Notes: a model not told the origin generated them from the letters alone. A DNA stretch of 20,599 nucleotides from Candidatus Zixiibacteriota bacterium (GCA_023132995.1 JAGLXI010000038.1:1-20599), one strand, 5' to 3'; counted from the first letter of the stretch, positions 8,247 through 15,982 are shown. Numbers and translations: made by a program.

Positions 8247-10076
8247 CTAAGGGGTTCGTGACTCTTGCGGCGGGGAACTATACCTGAAAGGCACGTGCAG
8301 GCCCTGGGCTTTTTCGCTCATGTATTTCCTGGTCATTTGGTAGACGATGCCCGAAAGACCGATCAAGGCGAACAGATTCGGCACTGCCATCATGCCGTTG
8401 GCGATGTCCGCATACGACCAGACCGCCACCAGGTCGAGCCTGGCGCCGAGCAGCGTGAAGATCACATATACATACTTGTAGGGCAGCTTGGACCACGATC
8501 CGAGGATGTACTCGATCCCCTTCTCGCCGTAGTATGACCAGCTCAATACGGTCGAGTAAGAGAACAGAAGGATACCGACGACTACCATCCACTTGCCGTA
8601 AACGGGTAACGACTTGTCGAAAGCAGCCATCGTCAGGGGAGCACTGTTGAGACCACAGTCCCACAGGCCGCTGGTTATGATCACCAGTGCCGTCATGGTA
8701 CAGATAAGGAGGGTGTCGATAAACGGGCCGAGCATCGCCACCATTCCCTCGCGCACCGGTTCTTCGACCTTGGCCGTGGAGTGCGCCATCGCCGCCGATC
8801 CCTGGCCGGATTCGTTGGAGAACAAACCGCGCCTCATTCCCCAGGTTATTGTCATCCAGACCGTAACCCCGGAGGCGGATCCACCGACGGCAGCGGCGGG
8901 ATTGAAAGCGTGATAGAAGATCAGGTCAAAGGCGGGCAGTATCTTGTCCGCGTGCATCAACAGGACCACCAGCGCGGAAAGAACATAGACCACGGACATG
9001 AACGGCACCAGGTACGACGCGACCCTGCCTATGCGCCTGATACCGCCGATGATCACAAACCCCACCAGGATACTGAGGACAATGCCGATGGTCCATCGCC
9101 ACTGCCCCACAGGGCCTTCCTCGACAAGAGTGACAGCCGTCGCATCGAAACGCTCGTTGCCGATCTTCAACCCCCATTGCCCGTCCTTCACGGGTCGACC
9201 AGTGGGAACCTCATCTTTCAGATAAAAGACCTGCCCGGCAGCGTCTTCTGACACAACGAACCTCATGTCGCCCGCCGTGTCCCGGTAGTTCTGGACTTGT
9301 GTTCTCGATTCCACAAGTCGGCGGTTCAACTCCGCCAGTTCCTCACGTTGCGCGGCAAGCGCGGGGGAGTCAGGGCCATGCTGCCTCTGTGTATCGCGGA
9401 TGGAAGCGAGCAGTAGGTCTTTCCGCGCGACGAGTTGACAGGACGAGTCTACGGCAGCATTGTGAGCGGAAGCCAGGTCCTCGAACTTGGCGCACTTGAT
9501 CTGCGACATGCTCACCGTCGAGTAGCCGACCTTGAAGGCATTGACCAGGGAGTCAGCCAGCGTGTTGGACTGCACCATGTTGCCGGCTCCGAGAGCCGCT
9601 ACCGCCGTGCATAGCGCAAAGAGAATGGCTAACGGCTTGAAATAGCGATGCATTCCCAGTTCGATATAGTACATCGGGCCGCCGCGAATGTTGCCGTCCG
9701 GCTCGATTTTGCGATGCTTGATCGCCAGAGTGCACTCGGTGTACTTGATGGCCATGCCGAACAACGCCGTGACCCACATCCAGAAAATCGCCCCGGGGCC
9801 CCCCCAGTAGATGCCGATCGCCACCCCGCCGATGTTGCCGATACCTATCGTGGCGCTCAATGCCGCCGACAGCGCCTGGAAATGGGTAAGCTGCCCCTTG
9901 TGTTTGGGATCGTCGTACCTGCCGCTTGTTATTGCCACACCGTGGGCGAATCCACGAAACTGGATAAACAGCAGTCTGAGCGTGAGAAAGAAGCCGGTGA
10001 TCAACAGGATGGAGACCATCGGCACGCCCCAGAGGACATCGGAGGCACCGGCAAGAATCTCGTTCAAAGCTTGCAT
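8247..10076 (-). CDS. Alanine/glycine:cation symporter (AGCS) with a large central insertion
   Basis: This membrane transporter imports small neutral amino acids (Ala, Gly) with Na+ or H+. Family signatures are clear: the N-terminal TIGIGNIGGVA segment (about 76-86), PGAIFWMW (94-101), RGGPMYY (131-137) and, centrally, GLFSNESGQGSA (417-428), matching the AGCS 'GlFSNEaGmGsa' signature with Ala-to-Ser and Met-to-Gln changes. About ten to eleven membrane segments are visible. The product is 609 aa against a usual 450-550. The excess is a hydrophilic block of about 140 residues (roughly 184-325) between the helix ending DSLVNAFKV and the helix WTIGIVLSILVGF. The block contains Cys195 and Cys213, a heptad-like Leu/Glu/Arg stretch (about 216-262) and a shorter beta-like part. 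The frame stays open through it, so it is not a frameshift artefact. The gene leads a probable operon with the CPBP protease. No strong ribosome site precedes the ATG. Confidence 0.92.
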   Translation of the reverse strand: MQALNEILAGASDVLWGVPMVSILLITGFFLTLRLLFIQFRGFAHGVAITSGRYDDPKHKGQLTHFQALSAALSATIGIGNIGGVAIGIYWGGPGAIFWMWVTALFGMAIKYTECTLAIKHRKIEPDGNIRGGPMYYIELGMHRYFKPLAILFALCTAVAALGAGNMVQSNTLADSLVNAFKVGYSTVSMSQIKCAKFEDLASAHNAAVDSSCQLVARKDLLLASIRDTQRQHGPDSPALAAQREELAELNRRLVESRTQVQNYRDTAGDMRFVVSEDAAGQVFYLKDEVPTGRPVKDGQWGLKIGNERFDATAVTLVEEGPVGQWRWTIGIVLSILVGFVIIGGIRRIGRVASYLVPFMSVVYVLSALVVLLMHADKILPAFDLIFYHAFNPAAAVGGSASGVTVWMTITWGMRRGLFSNESGQGSAAMAHSTAKVEEPVREGMVAMLGPFIDTLLICTMTALVIITSGLWDCGLNSAPLTMAAFDKSLPVYGKWMVVVGILLFSYSTVLSWSYYGEKGIEYILGSWSKLPYKYVYVIFTLLGARLDLVAVWSYADIANGMMAVPNLFALIGLSGIVYQMTRKYMSEKAQGLHVPFRYSSPPQESRTP

Positions 10077-10088
10077 ACGTTAATGCTG

Positions 10089-10117
10089 TAGATAAACAGA
10101 CCTGTTCTGCCGAGCAA
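10089..10117 (-). promoter_or_regulatory. Candidate promoter for the symporter-CPBP operon
   Basis: Read on the minus strand, TTGCTC (-35, 10117-10112), a 17-base spacer and TATCTA (-10, 10094-10089) lie just upstream of the symporter ATG at 10076. Spacing is ideal but both boxes deviate from consensus. The start would give a very short leader. Confidence 0.3.
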
Positions 10118-10237
10118 GCTAAAATTCGCCGGTAAGGCGGATGGGACAGCCTCTCCTCGTCTGCCGCCCACTGAATCTTTTGGGCCAGCCTGATGGATGC
10201 GAGCCCGATTCGGACAAAACCTGCTTGCTTCCTGAGT

Positions 10238-10243
10238 TATAAT
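10238..10243 (+). promoter_or_regulatory. Consensus -10 box upstream of the large secreted protein
   Basis: A perfect TATAAT lies 22 bases before the ATG at 10266. No convincing -35 box is seen at 16-18 bases upstream, so an activator may be needed or the match is chance. The divergent gap (10077-10265) also serves the minus-strand symporter operon. Confidence 0.4.
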
Positions 10244-10265
10244 GCTTATTTGTTAGGTAGGTAGT

Positions 10266-12944
10266 ATGTCCAATCAAGCCGCCAGCAGATCGGTAGCAAT
10301 GAACGGGAACAGTCGGTCCATTTGGAGACGAGGCGCTCTGGCAGCAATGTCCGTTGCCATTGTTCTGATCCCTTTGTCGGCATCGGGCAGGATGAAGCTC
10401 GACACCGAAGAGGCCCGGGCCCGCGAGCGTTCCCTTGCAACGGCGGCCCCTCTGCACTGCCTGGTGGCCCACCGGGTGGGCAAGATAGAACTGGCGGTGG
10501 CCAACAACGGTACCTTTGGCAGGGAATACCACCCGGGACCGTCAGTCGACTGGTTCACGGGTGAGGAAATACCGCATTCCTGCCAGTATCCCAAGAAGTC
10601 GAATATCGCCTATCTCTTTGGGGGCGCATTCTGGATCGGCGCCGTTGTCGGCCGTGACACCCTCGTATCGGTAGGGGCCGACGGCTGGCAGTGGGCTTAC
10701 GAGATGTATCCCGACCAGGAGCCGTTCGGCGAAATCGTCTATCGCTCGATCAAGGATCCCGAGAAGCCGGAGTACCAGGACGCCGTTTCCGAGGAGGACT
10801 ATATCGCCGTTTACACTGACACGTTAACCCAGGGCGTGCCGGATGACTACTCCGGGCGGCCGCACACTCCGTTGCACATTGAAATAACCCAGGCTTCTTA
10901 CGCGTGGTCTTATGCCTACGCCGAGGATTTCGTCCTGTTCGATTACCAGATAAAGAACATCGGTGAGCAGAACCTTCAGGACGTCTTCATGGGTATCTAT
11001 GTTGACTGCATGGTATGTTTCGACTGTATGAGCAGCAACGGTTACATTGACGATCACAGCGGTTTCCTTCACACGTATCCGAGCCGGTACGGGACGTGTG
11101 ACTATCTCGACACGGTGTTCATCGCCTGGATTGCCGATAACGACGGCGACCCGGACGTGATTTATAGTGACGGCAATCCACATCCCTGCCCCCATGTTAC
11201 GGCCACGCGCATCATCCGCACGCCGTCCGATTCGCTGGATGTGAGCTACAACTGGTGGATAGGCAATGGGAGCCCGACGCTCGATTTCGGCCCGCGCGAA
11301 AGACCGGGCGTGGGGCGACGCAAGGAGCCGGTTCGCGATTTCGGCACTGGCGGCCTGGGGACACCCGAGGGAGACTGCAACAAGTACTACGTCATGAGCA
11401 ACAGGGAGTTCGACTACAACCAGACGTACACGGCCGTTATTCAGCCGACTGATTCTCTGTGGATGTATCCCAATCAGGAACTGGCCGCCAATTTCGCCGA
11501 TGGCTATGACACTCGCTACCTTCTGTCGTTCGGACCGTTTGACATCCGCCCCGGGCAAACCCTGCCGATCTCGTTTGCCTACGTGGCAGGGGAGAATATC
11601 CACACCGTCGAGGGCAACGTCGCCAATCTTCCGGACCATCCCGACCGTTACCTGGCGAACCTGGACTTTTCCGACCTGGCCCTTAACGCCACCTGGGCTT
11701 CGTGGGTGTATGACAATCCCGGAGTTGACACCGATCACAACGGCTACGCCGGGAAGTTCCGCGTGTGTTGCAGCGACTCCGCCGTGGAGCGAATCGATAC
11801 CCTCGGCGAGAATCCGCTTGTGCTTGACACCGTCTGGCGTTACACCGTCTGTGATACCTTTTTCTATGAAGGGGACGGCGTGCCTGACTTTCGCGGAGCG
11901 ACTCCCCCGCCGGCGCCGGAGTTCTGGGTGGAGGCATCCGTGAACACGATACGAGTGCGCTTCAACGGGCTGCGATCGGAAACCACGCGGGACGTCTTCT
12001 CGCGGGAGCTCGATTTCGAGGGATACCGGGTCTATCTCGCCCGTGACGAACGCGCCTCCAGCTATGGTGTTGTCGCTTCCTACGACCGCGAGGACTACAA
12101 CAAGTATATCTGGAACGAGAACAAACACCCCTATCCCGGCTTTGAGCTTCTGGAACCGCCGTTCACCCTCGAGGAACTGCGCTGCCTCTACGGTGAGTCA
12201 TGTGACGACATGAGTTTCCATCCCCTTGACTACCCACGCAATTCCACCTACCGGTATCCGCTGTATCCCGACTCCGAGTTCTACTTCGCGCCCCAGGATT
12301 TCAACGTCTCCCACTTGGGCGTCAACACGCCTATACGAAAAATTTACCCAGATCAACCTTACCCCAGCAGCCTGAGCCCGGACTCGGCCGGGCCGGAGGA
12401 ACTGACCGAAGATGGCCGCCTCATGTACTTCGAATACGAACTGGAACTGGTCAACCTCCTTTCGACCGTCCCCTACTGGGTGAACGTAACGGCCTTCGAT
12501 TACGGAGCGCCAAAATCCGGTCTGGCCTCGCTGGAAACGTCGGTGACTGAAGGCGCCCGGGTCGTCTACGGCGGCAGCGGCTGGGAGGAGGTCGAGCGGG
12601 AAGGTCTTGAGGTCTACGTCTACCCCAATCCGTACCGCGTCGACGCCGGTTACGGAGAGTGGGGATTTGAAGGGCGCGTGGAAACCGACCGACCAGTGGA
12701 CAGGACCCGCGCTATAAACTTCGCCAACCTGCCGCTGAAGTGCACGATCCGCATCCTTACGCTCGACGGCGACCTGGTGCGTGAAATCAGGCACGACAAG
12801 CAACCCGGCGACGGAACGGCAACGCATGAACAATGGAACCTGATTACCCGCAACACCCAGATGGTAGTCTCGGGAATCTATTACTTTACCGTCGAGGATG
12901 ACCGCGGCTGGGTGCAGATCGGCAAGTTGGTCATAATAATGTAG
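10266..12944 (+). CDS. Large secreted protein with C-terminal YPNP-type sorting/FlgD-like domain
   Basis: This is an 892-aa exported protein of unknown role. A signal peptide occupies about residues 18-41 (Arg-Arg, then a hydrophobic core ending LSASG). The bulk is Tyr/Asp/Trp-rich and beta-like, with many cysteines including a C-x-x-C-x-x-C motif at Cys248, Cys251 and Cys254. Around 555-620 a Pro-rich linker (TPPPAPEF) leads into a fibronectin-like stretch ('FEGYRVYLARDE'). The last ~110 residues start with YPNPYR (786-791) and continue through a strand-rich 'ILTLDGDLVREI...SGIYYFTVED' pattern. This resembles the type-A C-terminal domain of type IX secretion cargo and FlgD-like Ig domains of FCB bacteria, but the very end (KLVIIM) lacks a basic tail. 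Ribosome site AGGTAGG precedes the ATG. A surface-attached or secreted adhesin, matrix protein or enzyme is possible; no catalytic motif was recognised. Confidence 0.85.
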   Translation: MSNQAASRSVAMNGNSRSIWRRGALAAMSVAIVLIPLSASGRMKLDTEEARARERSLATAAPLHCLVAHRVGKIELAVANNGTFGREYHPGPSVDWFTGEEIPHSCQYPKKSNIAYLFGGAFWIGAVVGRDTLVSVGADGWQWAYEMYPDQEPFGEIVYRSIKDPEKPEYQDAVSEEDYIAVYTDTLTQGVPDDYSGRPHTPLHIEITQASYAWSYAYAEDFVLFDYQIKNIGEQNLQDVFMGIYVDCMVCFDCMSSNGYIDDHSGFLHTYPSRYGTCDYLDTVFIAWIADNDGDPDVIYSDGNPHPCPHVTATRIIRTPSDSLDVSYNWWIGNGSPTLDFGPRERPGVGRRKEPVRDFGTGGLGTPEGDCNKYYVMSNREFDYNQTYTAVIQPTDSLWMYPNQELAANFADGYDTRYLLSFGPFDIRPGQTLPISFAYVAGENIHTVEGNVANLPDHPDRYLANLDFSDLALNATWASWVYDNPGVDTDHNGYAGKFRVCCSDSAVERIDTLGENPLVLDTVWRYTVCDTFFYEGDGVPDFRGATPPPAPEFWVEASVNTIRVRFNGLRSETTRDVFSRELDFEGYRVYLARDERASSYGVVASYDREDYNKYIWNENKHPYPGFELLEPPFTLEELRCLYGESCDDMSFHPLDYPRNSTYRYPLYPDSEFYFAPQDFNVSHLGVNTPIRKIYPDQPYPSSLSPDSAGPEELTEDGRLMYFEYELELVNLLSTVPYWVNVTAFDYGAPKSGLASLETSVTEGARVVYGGSGWEEVEREGLEVYVYPNPYRVDAGYGEWGFEGRVETDRPVDRTRAINFANLPLKCTIRILTLDGDLVREIRHDKQPGDGTATHEQWNLITRNTQMVVSGIYYFTVEDDRGWVQIGKLVIIM

Positions 12945-12968
12945 GCGACGGCCGTCCGGCCGATCTCC

Positions 12969-12980
12969 CTGTACGTACAG
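12969..12980. repeat. Perfect 12-bp palindrome
   Basis: CTGTACGTACAG is a spacer-free inverted repeat in the 106-base gap between the large secreted protein and the small membrane protein. Its location upstream of the latter would suit an operator for a dimeric regulator. There is no T-run, so a terminator is unlikely. Confidence 0.35.
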
Positions 12981-13038
12981 CGTTGATTCGTGTTGTCTGT
13001 TTGTCCGCTGACAGCGTCTTGAAACTGTTGAAACAGTG

Positions 13039-13044
13039 AAGGAG
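13039..13044 (+). promoter_or_regulatory. Ribosome binding site that selects a TTG start
   Basis: AAGGAG lies six bases before TTG at 13051. The upstream in-frame GTG at 13036 sits before this site and has no ribosome site of its own, so translation most probably starts at TTG. Confidence 0.65.
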
Positions 13045-13050
13045 AGGCAA

Positions 13051-13449
13051 TTGAAACCAAGTACGATTACCGCGGTCCTGGGTTTTGTTCTGCTTGGCCT
13101 GGGAGTTTTCATGCTGACTGAGAGTTTCAGCATTGGAGCCGTCATACCTATCCTGATTGGAGGGGCGCTCTTATATCTTGCCTTTGGTGGAGGTCGTGTC
13201 GCCACCCTTGTTTTTGGCCATACTTGCATTGTTGTCGGGGCGTACCTGATTACCTGGGGCATCCTGCTGCTTCCCGTTTCCGAACCGACGATAGCGCATA
13301 TCTTCGGCCGACCTCTTTTCTGGGGCATCTTCTCCCTGATGGGAGGCCTGTGTGCGATCTTTCACGGCTTCTGCCGTTGCGTGACGAAACAGGTGGAGCA
13401 GTTCGAAGAGAGCAACAGCCCCAAACCGGATCCCGGCGTGCAGCAGTAG
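13051..13449 (+). CDS. Small four-helix integral membrane protein, function unknown
   Basis: The 132-aa product is not recognised as a named family. Four hydrophobic segments are visible at about residues 6-24, 27-47, 51-75 and 87-107, with short Gly-rich turns between them. A hydrophilic Glu/Ser/Pro tail (108-132) follows a small Cys pair (FCRCVTK). The start is assigned to TTG at 13051 because of the well-spaced AAGGAG site; the GTG at 13036 would add five residues with no ribosome site. It resembles generic 'DUF' small membrane proteins with paired helices. It lies 106 bases behind the large secreted protein on the same strand, with no terminator seen between them. Co-transcription is possible but not shown, and no function is inferred. 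Confidence 0.72.
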   Translation: MKPSTITAVLGFVLLGLGVFMLTESFSIGAVIPILIGGALLYLAFGGGRVATLVFGHTCIVVGAYLITWGILLLPVSEPTIAHIFGRPLFWGIFSLMGGLCAIFHGFCRCVTKQVEQFEESNSPKPDPGVQQ

Positions 13450-13497
13450 CTGGAAGGTGTCAGACCCGGTTCTTCTTTGAGAGTGCGCGCGCGAGTT

Positions 13498-14106
13498 TTA
13501 TTCAGGGGCCTTGCCTCCAGTGATCGTTTTGCCTTTACTGCCCGCGCATCCGGATTTCTTTGAGTTGCAGCCGGTCTTTTTCGAGGCGGCACAGACCTTG
13601 GCGGCCTCGGGTCCGCACTGAGGTGCAAGACCTGTTACCCGGGACGCCTTAGCGCCGTCAGCGGACTTGGCAACAGCGGGAATGATCTTGGCCTGGTAGC
13701 CTTTGTTGACGATAGTAGCAATCATGTCCGCATCTGTTACCTTGGTCGAGTCGATGCAGACGACTGCCATCCCCTTCTCATGATCCACATTGACAACTCT
13801 GAGAACCCCGTCAAACCCAGCCAGAGCGGCAGAGATAGTCTTCTCACAGCCGCTACACGTCATGCCCTTGACGGATATCCTGGTGACACAGCAGTTCTGA
13901 TGACCGGCGCACCTTTTGGCGCACTGCTCGGGGGTTATGCCACAGAGCTTGGCACACTCTTCGGGCGTCATATGACCGATATGTCCGGCATCGACAGTTA
14001 CGACAGCCGGCTTGGTAGAGACGCTCGCCGGTGTGTCGGCGGTCTGAGCGGTGGTAAATGCCATGAGCATAATCACCACGAGAAGCATAATCGGTAGTCT
14101 TTTCAT
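13498..14106 (-). CDS. Exported cysteine-rich heavy-metal-associated (HMA) domain protein
   Basis: This is a probable periplasmic metal-binding protein of 202 aa. A signal peptide (about 1-23, hydrophobic core LPIMLLVVIMLMAF) precedes a linker. Residues 47-66 hold two tandem copies of a TPE(E/Q)CAK(L/R)C unit, giving C-x3-C pairs Cys51/Cys55 and Cys62/Cys66, with a further Cys72-Cys73. The HMA domain follows (about 74-142) with the metal-binding GMTCSGC loop (Cys84, Cys87), as in MerP, CopZ and P-type ATPase N-domains. The C-terminal tail has four more cysteines (164, 172, 180, 187) among Lys/Ser/Gly repeats. Thirteen cysteines in total suggest binding of a soft metal such as Cu, Hg, Zn or Cd, or a redox role. 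No transporter, MerR-type regulator or other metal-resistance gene adjoins it. AAGGA lies nine bases before the ATG, and an extended -10 promoter lies just upstream. Confidence 0.85.
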   Translation of the reverse strand: MKRLPIMLLVVIMLMAFTTAQTADTPASVSTKPAVVTVDAGHIGHMTPEECAKLCGITPEQCAKRCAGHQNCCVTRISVKGMTCSGCEKTISAALAGFDGVLRVVNVDHEKGMAVVCIDSTKVTDADMIATIVNKGYQAKIIPAVAKSADGAKASRVTGLAPQCGPEAAKVCAASKKTGCNSKKSGCAGSKGKTITGGKAPE

Positions 14107-14143
14107 CTCGGTCAGTCCTTCTTGGTTGAAACCGTCACGTGTA

Positions 14144-14152
14144 ATTATACCA
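14144..14152 (-). promoter_or_regulatory. Extended -10 promoter of the HMA gene
   Basis: Read on the minus strand, TGG followed by a perfect TATAAT forms an extended -10 element 38 bases before the ATG at 14106. The -35 region is poor, which extended -10 promoters tolerate. Confidence 0.5.
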
Positions 14153-14324
14153 ATATAACGCAGTCCCGGGATTAAATCAATAGTATTATCGACAACATCG
14201 ACCCATGATACTGCTGATTGGCGGCAGCAAACAACTATTACACAACCTGCCCGCAGCTTTGGTTCCTACGACGAGTATATTTCTTCACTACTACTCAAGG
14301 ATGCGACAGGAAAACAGGAAAGAT

Positions 14325-14345
14325 GGGAGCGGATCGCCGCTTCCC
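14325..14345 (-). terminator. Possible terminator downstream of the foldase-S4 operon
   Basis: A GC-rich hairpin (GCGG / CCGC with tetraloop, extended by A-T and GGG/CCC around a one-base bulge) lies 88 bases beyond the S4 stop. On the minus strand it is followed by a T-rich but interrupted stretch. It is a weak intrinsic terminator candidate. Confidence 0.3.
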
Positions 14346-14432
14346 GAGGGGATTCTCAAATTCGGGGCCACCGCCGGGCGTGAAATATGACGCGTCTTGG
14401 GAGGGTTAGCTTGCAACAGCCCGCCACAGCGG

Positions 14433-14684
14433 CTACGGCTTCTGCGAAAGAAGCTTGAAAAACCGGTCCCGGTGTTCTTTGGGCACGGAGCCTGACGGGA
14501 GATCAAGCACCTCAATTGTAACCGGGTGCGTGCCGCGAATTGATATAACGTCCCGGACATTCACCTGGCAGGCAGGTTTTGCCTTACGGTCGTTAACCAG
14601 GACGAGGCCGTTACGGGCAAGTTCCTTTGCAATCGTGCGTCGTTTCACAACACCTACGGTTGAGAGGAAATCATCCAGGCGCAT
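14433..14684 (-). CDS. Small S4-domain RNA-binding protein (Hsp15/RqcP-like)
   Basis: The 83-aa protein is essentially one S4 RNA-binding domain: 'MRLDDFLSTVGVVKRRTIAKEL' style N-terminus, the NGLVLVND turn and KPACQVNVRDVISI (about residues 1-55), followed by a short charged tail. Stand-alone S4 proteins of this size include Hsp15 (HslR) and RqcP/YabO, which bind stalled 50S subunits with peptidyl-tRNA during ribosome rescue. I cannot tell which type this is. Its ATG overlaps the surA stop by one base (TGATG on the minus strand), so translation is very probably coupled to surA. It is the last gene of the foldase operon. The link between envelope-protein folding and ribosome quality control is suggestive but may simply be shared transcription. 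Confidence 0.85.
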   Translation of the reverse strand: MRLDDFLSTVGVVKRRTIAKELARNGLVLVNDRKAKPACQVNVRDVISIRGTHPVTIEVLDLPSGSVPKEHRDRFFKLLSQKP

Positions 14685-15982
14685 CAGTCGTCCAAGCGGT
14701 ACTCGATGTGGGTTTTCGTTTTGATCTCATCGATCCAGGAATCGACCAACCGACCGGTCTTGTCCTGGCGGGCCATCTGCTTGATCTGGTCGAAGTCATC
14801 TTCGAGCGTATACTTTTTGTGGGGCTGGTAGTCAAGCAGTTTGAGAATATGCAGCCCGAACTGGGAGCTTATCGGCCCCCTGAATTCCCCCACTGTCGTC
14901 CACCCGGCCACCTCGGCGAATTCCGGTGGCAGTTGGGTGACGGCAAACCAGCCTAATTCTCCCCCCTGAACACGGCTGTCGTCATCGTCAGAATAGACTT
15001 TGGCCATTTCTTCAAAGGAAGCGCCCTGCCGGGCGGCCTCTGTCAGCGAATCGGCCAGCGCCGTGGTCCTGGCCGTGTCTTCAGGAGACGGCTGCACGGC
15101 CAAAAGGAGATGGCGCAGCTTGAGCTGGTCGCCGCGCTTGTCTTCACACTTGATAACGTGATAACCGAACTGAGTTCGCACGACTCCCGAGATATCCCCC
15201 ACCTGCAGCCTGAACGCTGCCCGCGCGAATTCATCGACCACGTCCGAGCGGGAAATATAGCCCAGGTCGCCGCCGTCGGCCCCGGCGCCTAAGGAGGAAT
15301 ACTGCGACGAGATGACGGCAAAGTCCGCCCCGTCGAGGATATCCTGCCGCAACCGGGTAGCTAAGGCCATGGTCGAGTCTTCCACTTCAGGCGACGGCTG
15401 GATGGGCAGCAGGACGTGAGCCAGCTTCACCGCTTCCGGCTGATCGGGGATGGAGTCTTTGAACTCACGGTAGAACTCCTCCACCTCGCGCTTTGAGATC
15501 GAGACATTGACCAGCCTGCTCTGAATGAAACGCTGCTTGAGGATCTGGTTCTCAACTTCTCCACGGAATCTCTTGCGAAGATCCCGCAGCGACATCCCCT
15601 CGGCGGTGAGGGAGGCCAGGAACTCCTCATGGGAGGAGAAACCTCCGGCGATACTGCTGATCCGGTTGTCCAGCTCCTCGTCGACTTCCTCTGGTCGCAC
15701 CGAAATGGCGGTGTCCTTCTGGGCGGCGATGAGGAACAACTGATCAGAGATCATCTGCTCCAGTATTTCCGTTTTCAGTTCTTCCAGTTCCTGTTCGGTT
15801 CTCGGTTCACGCCCGGTCTGAAACGCCGTCCACCGTATCTGGTTGGCCAGTTCGGAACCTAATATGACACGCTCGCCTACAACGGCGACAATGCGGTCGA
15901 CCACCTCCCGCTGGGCTGCCGAGGGAAGGCCGGCCAGCATTACCAGGAGCAGGGCTGGAATCATTGTGGACTTCAGGGACAT
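14684..15982 (-). CDS. surA: SurA-like periplasmic chaperone with two parvulin domains
   Basis: This periplasmic peptidyl-prolyl isomerase and chaperone helps outer-membrane proteins fold. The layout matches SurA: signal peptide (about 1-23, ending PSAAQ), SurA N-terminal helical domain (about 26-160, starting REVVDRIVAVVGERVI), parvulin domain 1 (185-282, with GGDLGYIS and FGYHVIK), parvulin domain 2 (288-385, GGELGWF and FGLHILK) and a final helix (390-430). The length of 432 aa equals E. coli SurA (428). The ATG at 15982 lies six bases after the stop of the upstream parvulin lipoprotein; its ribosome site AGGA overlaps that stop. A second in-frame ATG six codons later would still leave a signal peptide. 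It sits between a second foldase and an S4 protein in one operon. In E. coli surA sits in a different operon, next to lptD and pdxA. Confidence 0.93.
   Translation of the reverse strand: MSLKSTMIPALLLVMLAGLPSAAQREVVDRIVAVVGERVILGSELANQIRWTAFQTGREPRTEQELEELKTEILEQMISDQLFLIAAQKDTAISVRPEEVDEELDNRISSIAGGFSSHEEFLASLTAEGMSLRDLRKRFRGEVENQILKQRFIQSRLVNVSISKREVEEFYREFKDSIPDQPEAVKLAHVLLPIQPSPEVEDSTMALATRLRQDILDGADFAVISSQYSSLGAGADGGDLGYISRSDVVDEFARAAFRLQVGDISGVVRTQFGYHVIKCEDKRGDQLKLRHLLLAVQPSPEDTARTTALADSLTEAARQGASFEEMAKVYSDDDDSRVQGGELGWFAVTQLPPEFAEVAGWTTVGEFRGPISSQFGLHILKLLDYQPHKKYTLEDDFDQIKQMARQDKTGRLVDSWIDEIKTKTHIEYRLDD

Larger units (their letters stand above)
14107..14432. other. Non-coding gap between the HMA and S4 genes
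   Basis: This 326-base stretch contains the HMA gene promoter and a hairpin that may end the S4 operon, each listed separately. Short open frames occur but have no ribosome site or recognisable sequence. Nothing else was seen. Confidence 0.5.

Noticed and set aside
10824..12128. Long open frame (434 codons) on the minus strand inside the large secreted protein gene
   Set aside because: It is an antisense shadow: low-complexity Val/Ile/Arg/Gly composition, no ribosome site or domain, while the plus strand has a signal peptide, linker and sorting domain in order.
12198..13328. Minus-strand open frame of 376 codons spanning the end of the secreted protein gene and the next gene
   Set aside because: It overlaps two better-supported plus-strand genes and the gap between them and shows no recognisable protein features.
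14205..14409. Two overlapping plus-strand frames of about 60 codons
   Set aside because: No ribosome site, no conserved features, and a hairpin lies within them; more likely non-coding.
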